DNA from: Bacteroidales bacterium
Lineage (GTDB): Bacteria > Bacteroidota > Bacteroidia > Bacteroidales > UBA932
Length of the DNA stretch: 33,731 nt
NCBI GenBank assembly: GCA_017428945.1
Contig: JAFRPW010000011.1
Coordinates: forward strand, 1-33,731
Direction of reading: 5' to 3'
Part shown: one piece after another, positions 6,011-14,944 of the stretch
Layout of the letters: each line of letters starts with the position of its first letter
Numbering within the stretch: position 1 is the stretch's first letter
The notes under the pieces: generated by a model
Told to the model about the DNA's origin: nothing
The model's input: only the letters and a program-made list of their open reading frames with translations
Database searches by the model: none
Position numbers and translations under genes: made by a program

Positions 6011-9000
6011 TCAGTAACCCCTGGTGTAGTAGCTCCGGCGGGATGCCGGCAGGGCGTTGAACTCAGTGATGTTCTTCGGGGCGTCGGCGTCCCTGCCGCT
6101 GAGGGTGGAGGCGTTGTAAAGGTCCTTCTCCCTCTCGGACGAGTCACCGCTTCCCCATGGAGCCTCCCCGGGGTAGTAGGGGTACATGCCGGCGCGCTTG
6201 GTGTCACCGGGGGAGTCAGGGAAAAAGTACATTCCCACACTGTTGAAAAGCAGAGGTATGCCGTCCGGGTAGACATCTGGGTCCCACCAGCCGTTGGCGA
6301 GGGTGAGTTTGAAATCGGCCCCCACTATGGCGATGATCTCCGCACCGGGATTGGTCCTGGCGCTCAGCTTCACGGCCTCGACGGCGACGCTTCCCGCCTT
6401 CCCCTCCCAGAAGGGATGCAGGTAGACGTAGCCGTTGCCCGAAGGATCGGCGGGCGTCCCCACTTCTAGTACGTTGTAGTTTCCTTCCGAGACTTTCGTC
6501 ACCGTGACGCCACCATAGGTTCCCGTGCGGACCCTGAAGGCCGGGGCGTTACGGGCGATGATGGTCCTCCAGTTGGGTGCGTTGACGATGCTGTAGTCGA
6601 GCCCTCCGGAGGCTGAGCCCTCGAGGCCCACCATGTGGTAGGTCTGCCCAGAGCCCTTGTTCCAGCCGACGGTGTATGTGAAGTCTGTCTCGGATGAGGA
6701 CTCCTCCCACCAGTAGTTCTCCGTGAAACTGTTTCCGGAGGAGGATGCAATGTGGTTGACCCTTTCATGTGCAAAGTTCACATGCTCTGGGATGATTTTC
6801 TCTATCGCTACGTTCTGGTAGTTTCCCATGCAGTTCCATTTCCATGAAGCGTCGATGACCGTGACGGCGGCATCACCGAGGCTTGTCCAGGCGGTAATTG
6901 CGGCGAGAACTCCTCCAGGCGCTGTGATGCCCAGGGTGGCTGCAGTGCCCATGAGGGCGAGGTATGTCGAATAGAAAGCCAGCGCCCTCTTGGCTAGTGT
7001 AACCCCCGTCTGGTTGTACTTCCAGGACTCGATGTCGTCGAGGCCGTCGGCCTGCGTGCCGGAGAAGGTGTCGGACATGATGCTCTCGCGGATGACGTTC
7101 TTGTCCTCGCGGGCATCGAACGTGGCGAAGGCGTTGTAGTGAGTGTAAACCCTGACGATGGAGTGGGGAACGGTGATGGTCTCGTTACTTATGGAATGCG
7201 TGAGATTGAACCCCACGGTAACCTTGCCGCAGCCCTGGTCCATGGCGTCCGAATTGGTGAAAGAACTCTCCCTGATGACAAGACTGCTCCCGGAGAGTGT
7301 GGCCGCCGGAGCTTTCACCTCGTCCCTGTCGAAGGACCTGGACATGCCCGTCGGGACGGTGACGGTACCCCCGCGTGTGAGGTCCACCGTGAGAAGGCGC
7401 CTCGGCCACTGCCTGAGGTAGTCCACGTGGTAGACGTGCGAATCTGACGAGTCCTCATTGCTGACAGAGACATAACTGTTCTGTGCGGTCCTTCCTTTGT
7501 GCACCTCGTACTCGTACGGGGTGGAGGGAACGGGCTTCCCGTACATGGGGTTCTCTATGTGGTAGTCCGGGTCGATGGAGAGGACGTAGCCGTGGGGATA
7601 GCGGATGCCGATGCTCCAGCGTGCCTGGTTGGCCTGGGACTCGCTCCAGCGGGGGTCGAAGTCGAGGCCCCTGAAGGAAGTTGTATAAAGGTCCACGGTG
7701 AAGTAGTTGCCCGGATGTGCGAGTGCGTCCCTGAGGGAATAGGAGTTCGCCGAGGTGTCGTCACAGGAGGCGAGAAGGTCGTGCTCCTCCTGGAGGTCGG
7801 GATTGCTGTAGAAGGTGCAGCCTTCGGGGAAGGAGGAGGGCGTCGCAGAGGCGGATGACCCCGGGTAGGTGAGCTTGATGTCGTAGCTGGATCGGGAACC
7901 CGTTGCGGTTAGGTAGATATCCTGCGTGGGAGTCGCCGGGCCGTAGTGGGTGTCGTAGATCATGATGCCGGGGGTCTTGACCGTGACCGCTGGCGAGGAG
8001 ATGAAGACGTTGTCGTCCATCGCATCGGGAGTGCCGATGACCTGGGTGAACCCGTTTGCCCCGGGCCACCAGGGGAGCATCGACGCCCTGAGCCTCCAGC
8101 GCTTGGCAACGCTTGAAGGAAGGGAAGTGACCTCCTCCCTGGTGAGAGTCACGGGTGAGCCGTGTGAGGCCGAGGTAGGGGTGCAGACGGAATGCGAGAT
8201 GATGTAGTCGGCGGAGTTGGAGGTGAAGAGCTCGGAGCTGGTCCACTCGATGGTCTGGGTCTCGGGATAGTAGTCCTTGCTCTTGGAGACGGTATTCCAG
8301 GAGTAGTCGAAGTCCGTCATCACCAGGACGTTGGCCTTCTCGTAGAGCTCGGCCTGTCCGCCCTCGACGGAGACTATCGTCCCTTCGTCCGCGCCGTCGC
8401 GGGCCTTGAAGGAGACGGTGCCGTAGTAGATGTATGAGGTGCGCCTCTGTCCTGTTCCCGTGCCCTCCTCGCGTGAGAGGTTGCCGGTGTACCAGCTGAC
8501 GGCCACCACGGCGAGGTCCGTTGTGGATGACCCTCCTTCCGTTACCGAGAAGGAGGTCTCGAACTGCTGCAGGGAAGTCTCGAAGGGTATGGTGATGGTC
8601 TCCCCGGGGGCTACGCGTAGCATGGCGGTGTTGGTCCACTGGAAGCCGTCGGTGGGAGCGTCCAGGGTGATGCTTATCTTCCGCTGTCGGTTGCGGATGA
8701 TGTCGAAGTTGGATTTCATGTCGGCGTTCTGCCCGGGGTAGAGACGGTAGCGGAAGGCCCTCTCCCCGAATCCGGGCCTGGAGGCCGTGACGGAGAACTC
8801 GATGTACGAGCAGAGCGTCACCTCGTCCGCGAGCTCCGTTCCCACATTGCTCCACTTGGAAGCCGTTCCGGATGGGTCTCCCTGGCAGTTCTCAAGGAAG
8901 TAGAGCGTAGCTGCGGCTGTGCTCTTGTTATCCCCGTCCAGGGTGTTGACGGCCGCGAGGTCGTCGCCCGTGGCGTAGTCCACCACGCTGAGCTTGGAGG

Positions 9001-9706
9001 CATCCGTCTGGCGGAAGCCAGGACCGCTTCCCGTGTAGAAGAAGGGGACCTCGGTGTTGCTTCTGGAGGCCAGGATGCCCACGGCGGAGACGCTCCATCC
9101 GGAGGCTGCGAAGCGCGAGGTGTTGATCTTGAGGTCATAGCGGGCGTAGAGGCGCCTGAGGGTGAAGACCAGGGGATCGGACGCGCTCCCAAGGACCACG
9201 CCCTCCATGGCCCCGGACATGGGCATGCCGACGGTCTCCATGGAGAGCATGGCTGCAGCGCTTCCGCATGTGTAGGTGAGGGAGAGGAGGTCGTCCTTTG
9301 TGAGGCCGATGTTTGTGAGGAAGCCGTTGAGGACGGCCCCGGTGTCATCCCCGGGGTTGACCACCACCAGGATGTCCATCTCCACGCCCAGGGGGAGTGT
9401 CCACTCGAAGGACTTGGAGGCTGTGTACGCCGCTACGGGACGGTCCTCGCCGTCCAGATATATGTTCCCGTCGGGGTCGAAGGCGAAGAGCCATGCGCTC
9501 CTGAAGCCCTCCACGTCGGTGGAGACCACGGACTTGGTGGAGTCGGCCCCGTCCTCCTTCTCCCCGGTCAGGGAGACCGGGATGGAGGCGAAGCGGAGGG
9601 CAGGAGGGGGAGTCTCCTGTGGAGCCTTGTCTTCTTCAGTTTGTGAGCAGCCTGCCCAAAGGAGGAGGGCGAGGGCTGTCATTACAAGAATCGGTATTCG
9701 TTTCAT
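6011..9706 (-). CDS. Giant fimbrial lipoprotein, probable tip adhesin (DUF4906-like)
   Basis: 1231 residues. The signal peptide ends in a lipobox (LLLWAGC, Cys at ~19), so it is exported and lipid-modified. Residues ~35-350 resemble the N-terminal domain of fimbrillin-type and DUF4906 proteins (VEGFRSAWLFAFDPDGNIYL, FTLRRLYARYDLKI, IIRNRQRKISITLD). The rest is mostly beta-rich and aromatic, as expected of a stalk/tip protein. Around residues 905-950 a hydrophobic Ala/Gly/Leu-rich stretch (FYSTYLALMGTAATLGITAP) interrupts it, followed by a WWEESSSETDFTYTVGWNKG region not recognised. It is the last gene of the operon, 20 nt after the accessory fimbrillin. The tip role is inferred from size and position; the DUF4906 label is moderate. 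Confidence 0.72.
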   Translation of the reverse strand: MKRIPILVMTALALLLWAGCSQTEEDKAPQETPPPALRFASIPVSLTGEKEDGADSTKSVVSTDVEGFRSAWLFAFDPDGNIYLDGEDRPVAAYTASKSFEWTLPLGVEMDILVVVNPGDDTGAVLNGFLTNIGLTKDDLLSLTYTCGSAAAMLSMETVGMPMSGAMEGVVLGSASDPLVFTLRRLYARYDLKINTSRFAASGWSVSAVGILASRSNTEVPFFYTGSGPGFRQTDASKLSVVDYATGDDLAAVNTLDGDNKSTAAATLYFLENCQGDPSGTASKWSNVGTELADEVTLCSYIEFSVTASRPGFGERAFRYRLYPGQNADMKSNFDIIRNRQRKISITLDAPTDGFQWTNTAMLRVAPGETITIPFETSLQQFETSFSVTEGGSSTTDLAVVAVSWYTGNLSREEGTGTGQRRTSYIYYGTVSFKARDGADEGTIVSVEGGQAELYEKANVLVMTDFDYSWNTVSKSKDYYPETQTIEWTSSELFTSNSADYIISHSVCTPTSASHGSPVTLTREEVTSLPSSVAKRWRLRASMLPWWPGANGFTQVIGTPDAMDDNVFISSPAVTVKTPGIMIYDTHYGPATPTQDIYLTATGSRSSYDIKLTYPGSSASATPSSFPEGCTFYSNPDLQEEHDLLASCDDTSANSYSLRDALAHPGNYFTVDLYTTSFRGLDFDPRWSESQANQARWSIGIRYPHGYVLSIDPDYHIENPMYGKPVPSTPYEYEVHKGRTAQNSYVSVSNEDSSDSHVYHVDYLRQWPRRLLTVDLTRGGTVTVPTGMSRSFDRDEVKAPAATLSGSSLVIRESSFTNSDAMDQGCGKVTVGFNLTHSISNETITVPHSIVRVYTHYNAFATFDAREDKNVIRESIMSDTFSGTQADGLDDIESWKYNQTGVTLAKRALAFYSTYLALMGTAATLGITAPGGVLAAITAWTSLGDAAVTVIDASWKWNCMGNYQNVAIEKIIPEHVNFAHERVNHIASSSGNSFTENYWWEESSSETDFTYTVGWNKGSGQTYHMVGLEGSASGGLDYSIVNAPNWRTIIARNAPAFRVRTGTYGGVTVTKVSEGNYNVLEVGTPADPSGNGYVYLHPFWEGKAGSVAVEAVKLSARTNPGAEIIAIVGADFKLTLANGWWDPDVYPDGIPLLFNSVGMYFFPDSPGDTKRAGMYPYYPGEAPWGSGDSSEREKDLYNASTLSGRDADAPKNITEFNALPASRRSYYTRGY

Positions 9707-9726
9707 GGGTAGTAGGTTTATAGCAG

Positions 9727-10845
9727 TTAAAGGTCTATCTCGGGGTCGTCGGGGTTGTCCCAGCCGTCGTTCCAGTCGGTGTCCGTGACGTTGACGTCTA
9801 TCTCCGTGGTCTCGGCCTCGGGGTCGGTGGACCCGCGCCCGTGGATGGTGACGGAGGCGGCGGTGTAGATGCGGTTGCGCACCATAGAGGGGACGGTGAT
9901 GCCCCAGTAGAGGGTCTCGTCACCGAGGGTAGCCTCGATCACGAGGCGGGTGCAGCGGACGCTCCAGGCGGCCGTCTCGCGGTCGTCGTCGGAGGCCTCC
10001 GTGGGGTTGGGGAAGGCGTAGAAGGAATGCGCCGTGGCGTAGGGTGACGAAGGCGTTATGACGGCATTGATGCCGCGGTCACCAAGAAGGGCGTCGAACC
10101 CGCTTTCCCCGGCCTCTCCGCGATGCCAGCCTCCGGTGTTGTACCAGGCCAGGCGGCTTCCGGAGAGTTCTGCAGGGAAGAGGTCCATGCCGTAATGCGT
10201 TGTTCTGTAAGTGTTTGTGACGTAGATGCCCTTCAGGGTGAAGGTCTTGGCCTGGAGGGCGGGCTTTCCGCTGAAGTCAACGGCCACCCCGGTGATGTCT
10301 ATTCTGGAGACGAGCCTAGTCACGGTGATGTTCCTGTTCTCGCTCACTGCCGAAGAGGGGTCTGCGGGGTCATAGAAAGTGGCCGAGGGCGTGAAGGTCA
10401 CCGACCCAAACATGAGTAAGCTCCCGACCGCGTTGTCGGAGAGGTACGCTACCTTCCCCGTGAGGTCGGAGGGGGAGTGTACCGTCGAGGGATCGAATGC
10501 CCCGGTCCCCGAGGTCGGGTAATTGACCATGGCGTAGCAGGTGTAGGTGCGTCCTGCACGTAGGACCATCGGGATGGGAGCACCCACGGCGGACGTCTCG
10601 TGGGTGTACCACCCGGAGGCGCCGTCGAAGGCGAAGACCGCCCAGCGCCCGATGGCCGTCTCGCCGGAGGAGGTGATGCCCGTGGCCTTGGTGCCATTGG
10701 GTCCAGTGGCGGAGAAGACCACGCTCACCATGGGCTCGTCCCCGGCGGGAGAAGGCTCCTCCGGGAGGACTGGGGGCCTCGCGCAGGATATGGCCGCAAG
10801 GAGGGCCGCGGCAAGAAGCCCGGATTTACTGATGATTGTTCTCAT
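9727..10845 (-). CDS. Accessory fimbrillin lipoprotein (FimA/Mfa1-like)
   Basis: 372 residues with a lipoprotein signal (LLAAAIL-type hydrophobic core ending LAAISC, Cys ~21). The pattern fits Bacteroidales fimbrillins: N-terminal VVFSATGPNGTKAT, WAVFAFDGASGWYTH, a VTRLVSRIDITGVAVDFSG strand and a CTRLVIEATLGDETLYWGIT strand near residue 300, then SMVRNRIYTAASVTIHGRG. Such subunits are matured by removing the N-terminal strand and polymerise by donor-strand exchange. The acidic C-terminus (WNDGWDNPDDPEIDL) differs from those of the two preceding genes. It lies 13 nt after the anchor-like gene, so is co-transcribed. Probably a minor or distal subunit. Confidence 0.75.
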   Translation of the reverse strand: MRTIISKSGLLAAALLAAISCARPPVLPEEPSPAGDEPMVSVVFSATGPNGTKATGITSSGETAIGRWAVFAFDGASGWYTHETSAVGAPIPMVLRAGRTYTCYAMVNYPTSGTGAFDPSTVHSPSDLTGKVAYLSDNAVGSLLMFGSVTFTPSATFYDPADPSSAVSENRNITVTRLVSRIDITGVAVDFSGKPALQAKTFTLKGIYVTNTYRTTHYGMDLFPAELSGSRLAWYNTGGWHRGEAGESGFDALLGDRGINAVITPSSPYATAHSFYAFPNPTEASDDDRETAAWSVRCTRLVIEATLGDETLYWGITVPSMVRNRIYTAASVTIHGRGSTDPEAETTEIDVNVTDTDWNDGWDNPDDPEIDL

Positions 10846-10858
10846 ATTGCGTAGCTTT

Positions 10859-11704
10859 TTAGAATTCGTAGTCGAGGTCCACCGTGCCCCAGGGGCTCAC
10901 GCTCACTGAGACCGTGGTCTGCTGGTAGTCGACCTCTATGTAGACATCCGGGAGGTTCTTCTCCTCCCAGGTGATCCCTCCGAGGCGGAGGAGTATGTCG
11001 TGGAGGTCGTAGGCGTTCTCGAAGCCCGTCCGGGGATAGACGCTTTCGCGCCCGTAGAGCTCCAGGGTGAGGCTCCTGTCCCCCTGGCGGGGGAGGGTGA
11101 ACTCGTAGCGGCCGATGGTGCCCTCCTTGGGCGTGAACTCGAAAGGGCCCTTTACGGGAATCCCCGTCTGCGGGTCGATGCCGGAGGTCCCGGAGCGGAC
11201 CACCACGTCGAAGGGGAAGCGTCCCCCGGCCCCGGTGAAGGTCTCGAAACCAACGAACTGGAGGGTCACCTTCGCGTGCTCCTTGACGAGCTCGACGGGA
11301 ACGGTGAATGACTCCTCGGCGACGGGAGCGGTGAAGGCGAAACGGTAGAGGGGTGGATATTCATCACCGATGGGGACCGTCCAGGCGTTCCCCTCCCGAG
11401 AGAGTCCCTTCCAGCCCACGAGGCCCCAGCCGCGGACAGCCTCCGTACCCCTGACCACCATGTAGAATCGCCCGTCCAGGATGTCCCCTATGGTGGTGGT
11501 CCCTCCGGCTATCTCAGCACCCTTTGGGTGGCTGCAGACCGCGGTGAGGAGGCTGTCGTATCGCGGGAAGAGGCTCCCGTTGATGAGCTCGTAGTAGAGG
11601 AAGCTGGGGCACCAGGAGCGGTCCTCCAGCACCAGGGACCGGCAGGAGAGAAGGGCCCCGAGCGATGCCCCGGCCACGAGCAAGAGTCGTATAATCTGCT
11701 TCAT
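10859..11704 (-). CDS. FimB/Mfa2-family fimbrial anchor lipoprotein
   Basis: 281 residues, signal peptide ending LGALLSC (Cys ~21) followed by the family hallmark of a short acidic segment and WCPSFLYYEL. FimB/Mfa2 proteins are outer-membrane lipoproteins that anchor the fimbria and limit its length. The rest is beta-sandwich-like, with YRFAFTAPVAEESFTVPVEL and an FEFTPKEGTIGRYEFTLPRQ strand pair. The C-terminus SVSPWGTVDLDYEF closely resembles that of the major fimbrillin (DPWTGTTNLSYEF), hinting at a shared terminal strand. It follows the major fimbrillin gene after 83 nt that hold a strong hairpin, suggesting lower expression than the subunit. Confidence 0.82.
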   Translation of the reverse strand: MKQIIRLLLVAGASLGALLSCRSLVLEDRSWCPSFLYYELINGSLFPRYDSLLTAVCSHPKGAEIAGGTTTIGDILDGRFYMVVRGTEAVRGWGLVGWKGLSREGNAWTVPIGDEYPPLYRFAFTAPVAEESFTVPVELVKEHAKVTLQFVGFETFTGAGGRFPFDVVVRSGTSGIDPQTGIPVKGPFEFTPKEGTIGRYEFTLPRQGDRSLTLELYGRESVYPRTGFENAYDLHDILLRLGGITWEEKNLPDVYIEVDYQQTTVSVSVSPWGTVDLDYEF

Positions 11705-11723
11705 TCGTTTGCGTTTTTTTACT

Positions 11724-11777
11724 TGGAAGGGGGCCCGGGGGTCGAACCCGGAGAGGCCTTCTTTTCCTGCCCCCTTG
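11724..11777 (-). other. Strong intercistronic hairpin with a tRNA T-arm-like inner stem
   Basis: On the minus strand an outer 8-bp stem AAGGGGGC/GCCCCCTT encloses a 17-nt spacer and an inner CCGGG-TTCGACC-CCCGG stem-loop. The inner part matches the tRNA T-arm consensus, and the outer stem is followed by CCA. No D-arm or anticodon arm exists, so it is not a tRNA. It sits between the major fimbrillin and the anchor gene. A plausible role is mRNA stabilisation or partial termination that sets subunit-to-anchor ratio (inference). Confidence 0.6.
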
Positions 11778-11787
11778 TGCAGATATT

Positions 11788-12915
11788 CTAGAACTCGTAG
11801 GAGAGATTTGTGGTGCCGGTCCAGGGGTCCACGGTGATGGTGGGTGTGATGCGTCCGGCCTGGAGGTTATCGTCCTTGTTGTCATCGGACTTACCAAGCA
11901 TGGTAATCTTGAAGTCGGTAATCTTGTATATGTTGTTGGCTACCAGGACAGGAAGGTCAAGTACGTAATAGGTGTCATCGTCCACGGGATCCTTTTTCAC
12001 ATGTGCCTTTATGACAAGACGAGTGTGACGGGGGCCGAAAGATTCGGCATGGGAGTCGGCGTTTGTCTTGTTTGGATAAGCGAAGAGAACCCTGCCTAGT
12101 GCGGTGGAACTGCCTGCAACGCTTGTGGCTGCTATGGAAGTGTTGTCGTAGATGACGGCGGGACATCCGGTCTCGTAGGTGTTTTTGTTGTACCAGTTGG
12201 CAGTAGTATTGTGATCACCGTCTCCGAGAACTATGGGCAGTATGCCGGAATTTGAGGTTGCAGTGAGCCCTTGTACTCCCAGAGGGGCCTTTCCAACTAC
12301 GTTTTTAAGGTAAATCTGGGATATGCTGAATGTGCCGCCTTCCAGCTCGGTACCGGTGAAATCCACGGTCACTTTGTCTACCAGAATCTGGGAAGCCAGG
12401 CGCTTGACGTAAATGTTCAACGTCTGGGGAACTGCCGCTGCATTCTTGTTCTTGTCGTACTCGGTCACGGTGATTTCGTTCTTGCCGGACATCACCAGGT
12501 TGGTGGCTGAGTTGTCTGAAAGGTCGCTGAGCATTGCTTCCAGATTGGACAGGGTGCCCCCTTTAGGTCTCAAGGCGATGCGGTCATGGTTAAGGATGGC
12601 ATAGACGGTCTTGGCACCGGTGAATGTTGCCAACGTCACGTTGTAGTTGGTGGTGGCAACAGGAGAGAGACTCTCGAAGTAATCGGTTTCAAGCTTTTCG
12701 GCAGAGTCAAAGACGAAGACCTGGATCTTGTTGATCTGATAGTCCTTCATCTCGCTTGCTGCGGACTTTGTGAACTGGTCATCGGGGATTCCGATGTTGA
12801 TGTTGATGGCACCGGAGGCGGCACCGTCGTGAAGGACTGCGTCCGCGGGCTTGTTGCAGGAGATGGCAGCGGCAATGAGCGCTGCGCCCGTCAGGAAGAA
12901 TAGAGTGTTTTTCAT
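11788..12915 (-). CDS. Major fimbrillin subunit (FimA/Mfa1-like lipoprotein)
   Basis: 375 residues, signal peptide MKNTLFFLTGAALIAAAISC with the lipobox Cys at 20. Family features: N-terminal strand ININIGIPDDQFTKSA, INKIQVFVFDSAEKLETDYF, LNIYVKRLASQILVDKVTVD near residue 175, HTRLVIKAHVKKDP near 300, LPVLVANNIYKITDFKITML, and a C-terminal strand ITVDPWTGTTNLSYEF. Subunits are exported as lipoproteins, trimmed and assembled by donor-strand exchange into the fimbrial shaft. It is the first structural gene after the outer-membrane genes and lies just upstream of the intercistronic hairpin, consistent with being the most abundant subunit. Its GC content is lower than that of the two genes after it. 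Confidence 0.82.
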   Translation of the reverse strand: MKNTLFFLTGAALIAAAISCNKPADAVLHDGAASGAININIGIPDDQFTKSAASEMKDYQINKIQVFVFDSAEKLETDYFESLSPVATTNYNVTLATFTGAKTVYAILNHDRIALRPKGGTLSNLEAMLSDLSDNSATNLVMSGKNEITVTEYDKNKNAAAVPQTLNIYVKRLASQILVDKVTVDFTGTELEGGTFSISQIYLKNVVGKAPLGVQGLTATSNSGILPIVLGDGDHNTTANWYNKNTYETGCPAVIYDNTSIAATSVAGSSTALGRVLFAYPNKTNADSHAESFGPRHTRLVIKAHVKKDPVDDDTYYVLDLPVLVANNIYKITDFKITMLGKSDDNKDDNLQAGRITPTITVDPWTGTTNLSYEF

Positions 12916-12951
12916 AGATGAAAAGATATTAAGTGGTTGAAAATGATATGT

Positions 12952-14940
12952 TTAGTTATCACTGTTAAGCCCATATCGCTGGATGAGCACGTAGATTTCA
13001 GGATCAAGGTTCCCTCTGAAGACCAGAGAGTGGTCAGCCTTGCAGGCGTCCAGATAGTATTGAACAGCTTTCTGGTCGTCACCGCGCCGGGCATGAATGA
13101 GAGCCATCATATAATCGGTCTGCGGTGAGCGGGGGAGCCCGTCCAGGATGGCCTTCGCCGAGGCGTTGTAATCAAGTGAGAGGTAGGCCACGGCGGTGTT
13201 GTAGTCGCGGTAGTCCTTGAGGATCCCGAGGGCCTTCTCGTACTCGCGGTCGCGGATGAGCTGCACGCCCCTCATGTAGGCGGTGTCCAGCTCCGTGGTG
13301 TGGACTGTGTCCTTGAGCATGCCGCGGCGGTGGAGGTGGAAGTCAAACCGGACGGTCCTTAGGCGCGGATAGAGGTTCTCCCTGAGGTGGAGGTAGAAGG
13401 GCTCATCCTGGAGGAGGAGCTCCCTCTCGTCGAGGTCCGCCACTTCCATCGCCCTGGCGAAGGCTTTCTTATCGGAACCTGTGAGGGTCTTGTCCTCGTC
13501 CACGAGGACCTGCAGGTAAGGCCAGTTCTCACCGCTGGAGCGGGAACGGAACCGTATGGGCGGAAGGTCCGCCTTGCGGGCTTTGACCCTCGTCGTCCTT
13601 TCCCTTCCGTTCTCGTCCACGGTGATGGCGAAGGACCCTGCCGCTTCCCGGTCAAGGGCCCTCTGGACGGAGTCCCGGTAGTGCTTTATGTAATCCTCAT
13701 AGTAGTCTGCCACGGACGCTGCGCGCCGCGCAGACAGGGCTTCGTTCTGCTTCCTGCCGCCCTCCGGGCTTGCCGAGGCTACAATCACGATGGAGTCCAT
13801 CTCGAAGGTATCGCTCGCAAGGAGTTCCAGGATGTTGCCCTTTATGCGGCCCATCTCGTCGCGGTTGTGGCCAAGGGAGAGGTCGATGTCGGAGCTTCCC
13901 TTCGCGAAGTCCACGTAGCATGCCGTGTGGGCCTCGGCCCGGCGCTCGATGACCCGGGTGAGGTAGCGGTCGGTTCCGTCTACCATGGAGGACAGGGAAC
14001 TTATGTAGAAGGTAAGGGGTTTGCTTTTGGGCATGCTGTAGAGGCGTTTATCTTCCTCGTAAATCTCCCCGGAGAGGACGATATCTGCCTTTCTCAGACG
14101 CGGCCTTGTCTTCAGGGACTGCGTGTACTGGTAGACGAAGTTGCCCTCGCTGTCACGGAGCACCGTGTCCAGGCGCACGCCTTCGGTCTGGATGGGCGCC
14201 TTCACCAGCTGCTTGAACTTGCGTCCCCTCAGAAGCCACTTTGCCTCGTGACGGCGCCTGCGGGACCACCAGGTGTAATGGCGTATCGCATCGGCCTCGG
14301 TGGGGCCGAAGAGCGAATGGAATTCCTCCGGGTCTACCCACGAGGTGTCGCTGCGGTACTTCCACAGGTCCACCATGTTACGGGAAATCCATATTTCCAG
14401 GCTGCGGCGGTCTATGAAGGCCGTGGTGTCCGTGATGATGGACGACAGGTATTTATCGTAGAGCTGGTACCCACGGAGCTGGGCCTTCCTGTAGTCCGCT
14501 CCTGTAATGTGGACGCTCTCCAGCCTCACGCTGTCTTCAAGGACAAACATGTCGGGGTAGAAGCGGAGCTGCCAGCGGGAGTCTATCATCTGTTGCGGGA
14601 CTATGACCTCGAAGCGCAGGTCAACTTTCCCGTGCCTCTCGGCTACGTTTCTGAAACGGGATGTTATCACTGCAGCGTCCAAAGTTTCAGTTGCTACCAT
14701 CTCGCCGCTTTCATCGTCACGTATCGCCTTCATTATCAGGATGGTATTTCCGTCATCATCTTTAACGGACAGAGTATCTCTCCTGGAAGCGATTACTTTG
14801 CGCTCTTCCTCTATCTCCCCGCGTGAAAGGGCAAGCGTAGCGGCTATCTCGCCGCTGCGGACCCTGTCAATCTTTGTCTGGGATCCGCAGCCGGCAAGAA
14901 CTGATGCCGTTGCAATGAGATATAGTACTCCTTTTCCCAT
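12952..14940 (-). CDS. DUF3868/OmpA-like outer-membrane lipoprotein with TPR tail
   Basis: 662 residues from the ATG at 14940, whose product begins MGKGVLYLIATASVLAGC, a clear lipoprotein signal (Cys 18); the frame is open further upstream but that part overlaps the previous gene. Residues ~50-330 match the DUF3868 type found in fimbrial loci (LRFEVIVPQQMIDSRWQLRF). Residues ~340-420 are OmpA-like (YVDFAKGSSDIDLSLGHNRD, VIVASASPEGGRKQNEALSA), a fold that binds peptidoglycan. Residues ~565-650 form TPR-like helices (YMRGVQLIRDREYEKALGIL). It may link the fimbrial machinery to the cell wall. It starts 4 nt after the DUF3575-like gene. Confidence 0.75.
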   Translation of the reverse strand: MGKGVLYLIATASVLAGCGSQTKIDRVRSGEIAATLALSRGEIEEERKVIASRRDTLSVKDDDGNTILIMKAIRDDESGEMVATETLDAAVITSRFRNVAERHGKVDLRFEVIVPQQMIDSRWQLRFYPDMFVLEDSVRLESVHITGADYRKAQLRGYQLYDKYLSSIITDTTAFIDRRSLEIWISRNMVDLWKYRSDTSWVDPEEFHSLFGPTEADAIRHYTWWSRRRRHEAKWLLRGRKFKQLVKAPIQTEGVRLDTVLRDSEGNFVYQYTQSLKTRPRLRKADIVLSGEIYEEDKRLYSMPKSKPLTFYISSLSSMVDGTDRYLTRVIERRAEAHTACYVDFAKGSSDIDLSLGHNRDEMGRIKGNILELLASDTFEMDSIVIVASASPEGGRKQNEALSARRAASVADYYEDYIKHYRDSVQRALDREAAGSFAITVDENGRERTTRVKARKADLPPIRFRSRSSGENWPYLQVLVDEDKTLTGSDKKAFARAMEVADLDERELLLQDEPFYLHLRENLYPRLRTVRFDFHLHRRGMLKDTVHTTELDTAYMRGVQLIRDREYEKALGILKDYRDYNTAVAYLSLDYNASAKAILDGLPRSPQTDYMMALIHARRGDDQKAVQYYLDACKADHSLVFRGNLDPEIYVLIQRYGLNSDN

Positions 14941-14944
14941 CGTT

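Noticed and set aside
7761-8855. A 364-codon frame within the giant fimbrial lipoprotein gene, same strand
   Set aside because: Arg/His-rich composition typical of an out-of-frame read in high-GC sequence, lying wholly inside a convincing gene.
11724-11777. A tRNA gene between the fimbrillin and anchor genes
   Set aside because: Only acceptor-like and T-arm-like stems exist; the 17 nt between them cannot hold a D-arm and anticodon arm.
13387-14826. A 479-codon open frame on the plus strand opposite the DUF3868/OmpA-like gene
   Set aside because: The minus-strand frame has a lipobox, recognisable domains and operon spacing; the plus frame is an antisense shadow of GC-rich sequence with no recognisable motif.
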